Shown one piece after another: positions 6,816-10,757 of a DNA stretch of 10,757 bases. The translations under genes and the position numbers were made by a program. Location of the stretch: the NCBI GenBank assembly GCA_011524785.1, contig WTJQ01000426.1:1-10757 (forward strand), written 5' to 3'. The notes under the pieces were generated by a model. The model saw only the letters and a program-made list of their open reading frames with translations, was not told where the DNA came from and made no database searches. The stretch comes from Planctomycetota bacterium. GTDB taxonomy: Bacteria; Planctomycetota; UBA1135; GCA-002686595. Numbering within the stretch: position 1 is the stretch's first letter; each line of letters opens with the position of its first letter.

Positions 6816-7691
6816 TTGGCTCGATCGATGACCGGCTTCGGCGCCGCGTCCGTGGAGGACGCGGGGCTGGTCGCAAGGGTCGAGGCGCGCAGCGTCAACC
6901 ACCGTCACCTGACGGTGAAGGCCCGGCTCCCTCACGGGCTCGGAGCCCTGGAGGCTCCCGTCGAGGCGGCCGTCCGGGCCCGCCTCGCCCGCGGCTCCGT
7001 CACCCTCACCGTCGACGTGGAGCGCACCGGCGAGGCCCGGCAGCGCCTCCTCGACCCGGACCGCGCCGCGGCCCTGCTGAACGAGCTGCGCGAACTGGCC
7101 GCCGCGACCGGCCTCGAGCCGCCGCGCGTGGAGGCCGTCCTCGGCGCGCAGGGGGTCCTGGCCGACAGCACCGCGGCCCCCGAGGCCGAGGCGGCCGCAC
7201 CGGTCGTGCTCGGGGCCATCGAGCGCGCGCTCGACGAGCTCGTCGCTGCGCGCGACCTGGAGGGCGCCGCCATGGCGCGGGACCTCGAGGCCCAGCTGGC
7301 CGAGGTGGAGCGGCTCTCCGGCGAGGCCGCGGAGCACATGCCGAAGGTCCAGGCGCGCCACGCCGAGCAGCTGCGGGAGCGCGTCCAGCAGCTGGTCGGG
7401 GAGGCGAGCCCCGTGGCGCCGCAGGACCTCGCGCGCGAGCTCGCGGTCCTGGCGGATCGGCTCGACGTGTCCGAGGAGCTGACTCGCCTGGCGGCCCACG
7501 TGGAGCACGCGCGCGAGCTGCTGGCTCAGGACGAGCCCGCCGGGCGCTCGCTGGACTTCCTCGCTCAGGAGTTCAATCGTGAGGCCAACACGCTGGGCTC
7601 GAAGTGCAACGACGCTGCGGTCGCCCACCTCGTCGTCGAGCTGAAGGGCACCATCGAGCGGCTGCGGGAGCAGGCCCAGAACATCGAATGA
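6816..7691 (+). CDS. yicC: YicC/YloC family endoribonuclease
   Basis: A 291-residue protein of the YicC-like family (N-terminal YicC domain, C-terminal DUF1732), members of which have endoribonuclease activity in E. coli and Bacillus. The N-terminus MARSMTGFG (family M.RSMTGFG), VEARSVNHRHL (22-32) and RGSVTLTV (59-66) are typical. The C-terminus has LDFLAQEFNREANTLGSK (about 249-266) and ends in LREQAQNIE, as in most family members. The start is TTG 6816, not the internal ATG at 6828, because only TTG yields the conserved residues before MTGFG. An AGGGG (6804-6808) lies 7 nt upstream. The stop overlaps the gmk start (ATGA); yicC next to gmk is a widely conserved pair. Confidence 0.95.
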   Translation: MARSMTGFGAASVEDAGLVARVEARSVNHRHLTVKARLPHGLGALEAPVEAAVRARLARGSVTLTVDVERTGEARQRLLDPDRAAALLNELRELAAATGLEPPRVEAVLGAQGVLADSTAAPEAEAAAPVVLGAIERALDELVAARDLEGAAMARDLEAQLAEVERLSGEAAEHMPKVQARHAEQLRERVQQLVGEASPVAPQDLARELAVLADRLDVSEELTRLAAHVEHARELLAQDEPAGRSLDFLAQEFNREANTLGSKCNDAAVAHLVVELKGTIERLREQAQNIE

Positions 7692-8284
7692 GCACCTCCA
7701 CCTCCGCGGAAGGCTCCAGCGCCCCGGCCACGGGTCAGATGCTGCTCGTGTCGGGGCCGTCGGGAACCGGCAAGAGCACGATCTGCAAGCGCCTCGGCGA
7801 GGACCCGCGCGTGCGCTTCAGCGTGTCGGCCACGACGCGCACCCCGCGCCCGGGCGAGGAGAACGGGCGCGAGTACCACTTCGTCAGCAAGGAGCGCTTC
7901 CGCGAGATGATCCGTGAGGGCGCCTTCATCGAGCACGCGGAGGTGTACGGGAACATGTACGGCACGCTCCGCGCCCCCATGGAGGACGCGATCGCGGCCG
8001 GCGACGTCTACCTGGTCGAGATCGACGTCCAGGGCGCCCTCCAGCTGATGGCCCTCGACGTGCCCGGTCTCTACGTCTTCATCGCGCCGCCCGACTTCGA
8101 GACGCTGCGGCGGCGGCTGGCCGGCCGGGGGACCGAGACGCCCGAGGTCCTCGAGCGGCGCCTGCGCAAGGCGGAGGACGAGTACCGCGAGCGCGTGAAG
8201 TACGACCACGTGATCGTCAACGACGACCTCGATCGCGCCGTGGCCGAGCTGCGGAGCATCACCGGCCTGGAGCGCACGCCGTGA
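7688..8284 (+). CDS. gmk: guanylate kinase
   Basis: A 198-residue cytoplasmic kinase that converts GMP and ATP to GDP and ADP. The P-loop GPSGTGKST is at 23-31. The GMP-binding region follows: TTRTPRPGEENGREYHFV (49-66), FIEHAEVYGNMYGT (80-93) and EIDVQGA (111-117). The lid and C-terminal parts (RRRLAGRG, LRKAEDEY, YDHVIVND) are complete. ATG 7688 overlaps the yicC stop (ATGA) and adds about a dozen Ser/Thr/Ala-rich residues before the fold compared with the usual enzyme. An alternative start at Met18 (7739) would remove them, but the overlap pattern used by the whole operon favours 7688. The stop overlaps the coaC GTG start (GTGA, 8281-8284). The usual next gene, rpoZ, is missing. Confidence 0.97.
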   Translation: MSTSTSAEGSSAPATGQMLLVSGPSGTGKSTICKRLGEDPRVRFSVSATTRTPRPGEENGREYHFVSKERFREMIREGAFIEHAEVYGNMYGTLRAPMEDAIAAGDVYLVEIDVQGALQLMALDVPGLYVFIAPPDFETLRRRLAGRGTETPEVLERRLRKAEDEYRERVKYDHVIVNDDLDRAVAELRSITGLERTP

Positions 8285-8826
8285 GCCGCGTCCTGCTCTG
8301 CTGCGGGGCCTCGGTCTCGATCTACAAGTCCTGCGACCTGGCCAGCAAGCTGACCCAGGCGGAGCACGAGGTGCGCACGGCCCTGACGGCGAACGCCGCG
8401 CGGCTCGTCGCGCCGCAGCTCTTCGAGGCGGTCACGGGCCAGCCGGCCGCCACCACGGAGTGGGGGAGTGAGCGCCGGACGGCCATGGACCACATCGAGT
8501 GGGCTCGCTGGGCGGAGGTGCTCGTGGTGGCCCCGGCCTCGGCCGATCTGCTGGCGCGCCTGGCCCTGGGCGTCGCCAACGACCTGGTCACCAGCAGCGC
8601 GCTGGCCCTCGACCCGAGCCGGCCGCGCCTGCTCTGCCCGGCGATGAACCCGACCATGCTCGAGGCGCCCGCGGTCCAGCGGAACCTCGCCACCCTGGCC
8701 GCCGACGGCTGGACGACCGTGGCTCCGGGCGAGGGTCCCATGGCCTGTGGCGAGGTCGGGCGCGGCCGGTTGGCCGAGCCCGCCGAGATCGCCGCGGCCG
8801 TGGAGGCGGCCCTGGGCCGTGGCTGA
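8281..8826 (+). CDS. coaC: phosphopantothenoylcysteine decarboxylase (stand-alone CoaC)
   Basis: A 181-residue flavoprotein of the HFCD family. It decarboxylates 4'-phosphopantothenoylcysteine to 4'-phosphopantetheine in coenzyme A synthesis. Visible motifs: GASVSIYKSCDL (9-20; family G.IAAYK..DL), catalytic His71 in MDHIEWARWAE, the FMN/substrate stretch VVAPASADLLARLALGVANDL (82-102), PAMNPTM (120-126, with Asn123) and ACGEVGRGRL (155-164, with the proton-donor Cys156). The GTG start overlaps the gmk stop. The protein stops at residue 181, where most bacteria continue into the CoaB half of fused CoaBC. The CoaB gene follows in another frame, overlapping by 8 bp. Confidence 0.94.
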   Translation: MSRVLLCCGASVSIYKSCDLASKLTQAEHEVRTALTANAARLVAPQLFEAVTGQPAATTEWGSERRTAMDHIEWARWAEVLVVAPASADLLARLALGVANDLVTSSALALDPSRPRLLCPAMNPTMLEAPAVQRNLATLAADGWTTVAPGEGPMACGEVGRGRLAEPAEIAAAVEAALGRG

Positions 8827-9445
8827 GCCGTTCCACCTCGTGGTCACCGCGGGTCCGACCCGCGAGCACATCGACCCCGTTCGCTACCTGTCGAACGAGT
8901 CGAGCGGCCGGATGGGCTTCGCCATCGCCAGGGCGGCGGCTCGCCGTGGCCACCGGGTGACCCTGATCGCCGGTCCGGTGGAGCAGCGGACCCCGAAGGG
9001 CGTGGAGCGGATCGACGTCCTGAGCGCCCGTGACATGCTCGCGGCCATGAAGGAGCACTTCCAGGAGGCGGACGCCCTGGTGATGGCCGCCGCCGTGGCG
9101 GACTACCGTCCCCGGAGGAAGCTGCGCAGCAAGTGGAAGGCCAAGGAGCAGGGAGGCTCCCCCTCGATCGAGCTGGTGGAGAACCCCGACCTCCTGCGGA
9201 CGGTGGCGCGTCGCAAGGGAGGCCGCTTCGTGGTGGCCTTCGCCCTGGAGACCGAGGACGGCCTGCGGCGCGCGGCGGCCAAGCTGGTGGCCAAGAACGC
9301 CGACCTGATCGTCCTGAACGGGCCCTCGGCCCTGGGGAGCGACCGGACCACGGTCACCTTCCTGGACCGGGAGGGGAACCAGCTGGAGCTCCAGGATCGG
9401 AGCAAGGACGAGGTCGCCCGAGCGCTCGTCCGGCTGATGGAGTGA
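8819..9445 (+). CDS. coaB: phosphopantothenate-cysteine ligase (stand-alone CoaB)
   Basis: A 208-residue enzyme that joins cysteine to 4'-phosphopantothenate with a nucleotide triphosphate, the step before CoaC. Motifs: VVTAGPTREHIDPVR (8-22), LSNESSGRMG (24-33, with the conserved Asn27), AAAVADYRP (90-98), the lysine loop KLRSKWKAKE (101-110), ENPDLL (121-126), FALETEDGLRRAAAKLVAKNADLIVLN (141-167, the typical FA.ET..L...A..KL..K..D.IV.N pattern). GTG 8819 is chosen because it brings TAGPT to residue 10 and overlaps the coaC stop by 8 bp. The frame is open a little further upstream, inside coaC, but has no family similarity there. It is the last gene of the operon before a structured non-coding stretch. 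Confidence 0.94.
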   Translation: MAEPFHLVVTAGPTREHIDPVRYLSNESSGRMGFAIARAAARRGHRVTLIAGPVEQRTPKGVERIDVLSARDMLAAMKEHFQEADALVMAAAVADYRPRRKLRSKWKAKEQGGSPSIELVENPDLLRTVARRKGGRFVVAFALETEDGLRRAAAKLVAKNADLIVLNGPSALGSDRTTVTFLDREGNQLELQDRSKDEVARALVRLME

Positions 9446-9456
9446 GCACCCTGGCT

Positions 9457-9483
9457 CGGGGCTCCTGCGCCAGGCGGGCCCCG
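9457..9483 (+). terminator. hairpin 11 nt after coaB, possible terminator without U-tract
   Basis: CGGGGC (9457-9462) pairs with GCCCCG (9478-9483). Inside it, CCTG (9464-9467) pairs with CAGG (9471-9474) around a CGC loop. The structure begins 11 nt after the coaB stop, where a terminator would be expected, but GTGGGG and not a T-run follows. Intrinsic termination is therefore doubtful. Confidence 0.35.
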
Positions 9484-9603
9484 TGGGGTCGGCGCGGCTC
9501 CGGTGCCCGAGGGGGCCCAGGGACGAGGGCCCCGGAGCGAGGACCTCGGCCCAGGCCGCGGGTGAGCGGGCTCCGATCCTCCTGGCTGGGGCCCGGGCGC
9601 CCT

Positions 9604-9625
9604 CGGCGCCCTGCGAGGGGCGCCG
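9604..9625. repeat. perfect 8-bp inverted repeat (hairpin)
   Basis: CGGCGCCC (9604-9611) and GGGCGCCG (9618-9625) pair perfectly around a 6-nt loop TGCGAG. It is followed by TTGAAT, with no T-run. It could act as a factor-assisted termination or RNA-stability element, or be a by-product of high GC. Confidence 0.4.
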
Positions 9626-9660
9626 TTGAATCGGCCGCCCTGGCTTCCGACCATGGGAGG

Positions 9661-9681
9661 CCGGGGATTGCGAATCCCCGG
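9661..9681. repeat. perfect 9-bp inverted repeat with GCG triloop upstream of ftsK
   Basis: CCGGGGATT (9661-9669) and AATCCCCGG (9673-9681) are exact reverse complements around GCG. The stem includes A-T pairs, so it is not explained by GC content alone. As DNA it is a good operator-like dyad; as RNA it would be a very stable hairpin in the ftsK leader. It resembles a tRNA T-arm with a two-base loop insertion, but no tRNA surrounds it. Confidence 0.55.
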
Positions 9682-9727
9682 GACCGCCCGCCGCGTGGGC
9701 ACGCGCGGGGGCGACACCGAATCCAGC

Positions 9728-9734
9728 GAGGGGA
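9728..9734 (+). promoter_or_regulatory. ribosome binding site deciding the TTG start of ftsK
   Basis: GAGGGGA ends 8 nt before TTG 9743. It is the best Shine-Dalgarno sequence near this gene and supports TTG over the upstream in-frame ATG at 9653, which has none. Confidence 0.6.
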
Positions 9735-9742
9735 ACGAAGGC

Positions 9743-10757
9743 TTGGCCCGGAAGAAGAAGCGTGGGAAGCGTGGTGCGTCCGAGGGACGCGTCCGTGAGA
9801 TCGTCCGCAGCCTGATGATGGGCTCTCCGATGGAGGAGGAGACCGCCGCCCGAGTGCGGGAGCTCACGGGGCTCTCGATGATCGGGCTCGCGGCCTGGCT
9901 GATCATCGCGCTGATCAGCTTCCAGGTGGGGGGCGGCATCGCCGGGGAGAACCACGGCGGCGCGGTGGGCAGCATCCTCGCCCGCTGGGCCTTCCTGGGA
10001 ATGGGGCTCGCCGGCTACCTGCTCGGCGTCCTCGGCCTCTTCTGGGGGGTGATCCTCCTGACCCATCGCGAGGTCAGCGTGCCGCTGGTGCGCGTGATCG
10101 GCACGGGGACCTTCGTGCTCGCGGTGTCGTTCCTGCTCGAGCTGTTCGTCTACGACCCCGCGTCGCGCGAGGCCCAGCTCGCCGGCCTCGACAACTGGTT
10201 GCCCTATGGGCCCGGCGGCTGGTTCGCGCACAGCTCGATCCCGGTCCTGGTGGAGCGCTTCGGCTTCGCCGGCCTCTGGGTCCTGCTCCTGACGACGACC
10301 GCGATCGCCTTCACGCTCGCCACCGAGATGGCCTTCTACCCGGCCTTCCTCGCCCTGGGCGAGTGGATCGAGGAGCGCCGCGAGGAGCGCGGCCAGAGCG
10401 TCGCCGCGGCCGTGGGCTCCTGGCTGAAGGACCTCGGCATCGGCCTGTGGGACTTCCTGCGAGGTGCGGACCTCGAGGCGGCCCCGGCGAAGCGCGGCTC
10501 GTCCAAGAGCAAGAAGGCGAAGGCCAAGAAGAAGTCGAAGCCCAAGCCCCGCAAGAAGCCCGAGCCCGAGCCCGAGCCGGAGGAGGACGAGCTCGAGGAA
10601 GAGGAGGACGAGTACGAGGAGGAGTACGAGTACGAGGAAGAGGAGGAGCCCGAGGAGGACGAGTACGAGTACGAGGAGGAAGAGGACGAGTACGAGGAGG
10701 AGTACGAGGAAGAGGAGGAGCTCGAGGAGGACGACGTCCCCGCCCCGCTCCCCCGAC
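9743..10757 (+). CDS. ftsK: FtsK/SpoIIIE-type DNA translocase, N-terminal membrane domain and linker (3' end beyond window)
   Basis: The first 338 residues are visible; the motor and gamma domains lie beyond the window. A basic start, MARKKKRGKRG, resembles FtsK/SpoIIIE N-termini and supports TTG 9743, which has a good Shine-Dalgarno site. Four membrane helices follow: about 42-61, 80-106, 116-136 and 168-195. GPGGWFAHSSIPVLVERFGFAGLW (156-179) before helix 4 matches the GG..G......L...G..G pattern of the FtsK four-helix domain (FtsK_4TM). After a short amphipathic part comes the linker: a lysine-rich block (250-272, 14 of 23 K/R) and then an acidic block (274-331, 45 of 58 D/E plus 7 Tyr). 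The E. coli linker is instead Pro/Gln-rich. FtsK couples chromosome-dimer resolution and DNA pumping to the septum. The motor domain is not seen, so identity rests on membrane layout and N-terminal signatures. ATG 9653 is in frame and would add 30 residues; ATG 9815 would remove 24. Confidence 0.8.
   Translation, partial: MARKKKRGKRGASEGRVREIVRSLMMGSPMEEETAARVRELTGLSMIGLAAWLIIALISFQVGGGIAGENHGGAVGSILARWAFLGMGLAGYLLGVLGLFWGVILLTHREVSVPLVRVIGTGTFVLAVSFLLELFVYDPASREAQLAGLDNWLPYGPGGWFAHSSIPVLVERFGFAGLWVLLLTTTAIAFTLATEMAFYPAFLALGEWIEERREERGQSVAAAVGSWLKDLGIGLWDFLRGADLEAAPAKRGSSKSKKAKAKKKSKPKPRKKPEPEPEPEEDELEEEEDEYEEEYEYEEEEEPEEDEYEYEEEEDEYEEEYEEEEELEEDDVPAPLPR
10604..10708 (+). repeat. low-complexity Glu/Tyr repeat in the ftsK linker
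   Basis: A 27-nt sequence encoding EDEYEEEYE occurs twice without a mismatch (10604-10630 and 10682-10708, offset 78 nt). Related GAGTACGAG units lie between. It sits within an acidic tract spanning residues 274-331. Exact nucleotide identity, with the same mix of GAG and TAC codons, suggests expansion by slippage or unequal recombination. Confidence 0.75.

Larger units (their letters stand above)
9446..9742. other. 297-bp non-coding stretch between coaB and ftsK, dense in inverted repeats
   Basis: No gene is supported here. Besides the hairpin next to coaB, I see GGGGCCC (9512-9518) with GGGCCCC (9527-9533), and GCTCCGG (9497-9503) with CCGGAGC (9532-9538), which compete for two bases. Also present are an 8-bp stem at 9604-9625, a 9-bp stem at 9661-9681 and a stem region at 9685-9713. 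A weak TTGAAT (9626-9631) is the only -35-like element, with a poor -10 (GACCAT). The stretch probably holds the ftsK promoter and leader, and perhaps a structured RNA. High GC makes chance pairing common. Confidence 0.5.

Noticed and set aside
8811..8830. Programmed +1 frameshift fusing coaC to coaB
   Set aside because: The CGT GGC TGA context is not a known slippery site like CTT TGA C of prfB. The GTG start with overlap is a simpler explanation, although an indel cannot be excluded.
9655..9690. T-arm-like hairpin suggesting a tRNA or tmRNA
   Set aside because: The loop is 9 nt and not 7, and there is no acceptor stem, D-arm or anticodon arm around it.
8588..10231. 547-codon minus-strand frame across coaC, coaB, the non-coding stretch and ftsK
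   Set aside because: It is open through coding and non-coding DNA alike, which points to base composition and not selection; no domain is recognisable.
1..10757. Mobile elements, CRISPR arrays, toxin-antitoxin or phage-defence systems
   Set aside because: No transposase, integrase, direct-repeat array, tRNA target or defence domain was found on either strand; the HD protein and surface protein are not sufficient to propose such a system.

Overview
The window is a very GC-rich chromosomal segment with densely packed, mostly housekeeping genes. Almost every gene junction is a short stop/start overlap (ATGA or GTGA), and TTG and GTG starts are common. This base composition, the gene order tpiA-secG-yicC-gmk-coaC-coaB-ftsK, the sparse Shine-Dalgarno sites and the envelope protein with carboxypeptidase-regulatory-like modules suggest a high-GC Gram-negative bacterium. 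Planctomycetota is my best guess, but this is an inference from gene content and not a measured phylogenetic placement.

Two gene blocks diverge from a 95-bp region at 5662-5756. The leftward (minus-strand) block, in transcription order, holds: an HD-domain 5'-nucleotidase-like phosphohydrolase (5661-5086); a membrane-anchored protein with carboxypeptidase-regulatory-like modules (5089-4073); a 46-bp gap; a NifS/IscS-type cysteine desulfurase (4026-2866); the tRNA 4-thiouridine synthase thiI (2869-1667); another 46-bp gap; and a multi-pass GT-C-like membrane protein that runs off the left edge (1620 to before 1). The desulfurase and ThiI form an obvious sulfur-relay pair: one makes the persulfide, the other places the sulfur in tRNA.

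The rightward (plus-strand) block holds tpiA (glycolysis), secG (protein export), yicC (endoribonuclease family), gmk (GMP kinase), and coaC and coaB (coenzyme A synthesis, as two separate overlapping genes and not the usual fused coaBC). The genes from tpiA to coaB look like one operon read from a promoter near 5675-5704. A 297-bp non-coding stretch rich in inverted repeats (9446-9742) follows, then the start of an FtsK-type DNA translocase. It has a four-helix membrane domain and then a strongly charge-segregated linker: a lysine-rich block followed by a glutamate/tyrosine-rich block that continues to about the window end.

I see no mobile element, CRISPR array, rRNA, tRNA or convincing defence system. 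The features most worth a second look are the FtsK linker, the structured leader before ftsK, the split coaC/coaB without rpoZ upstream, and the altered motifs of the GT-C-like membrane protein.
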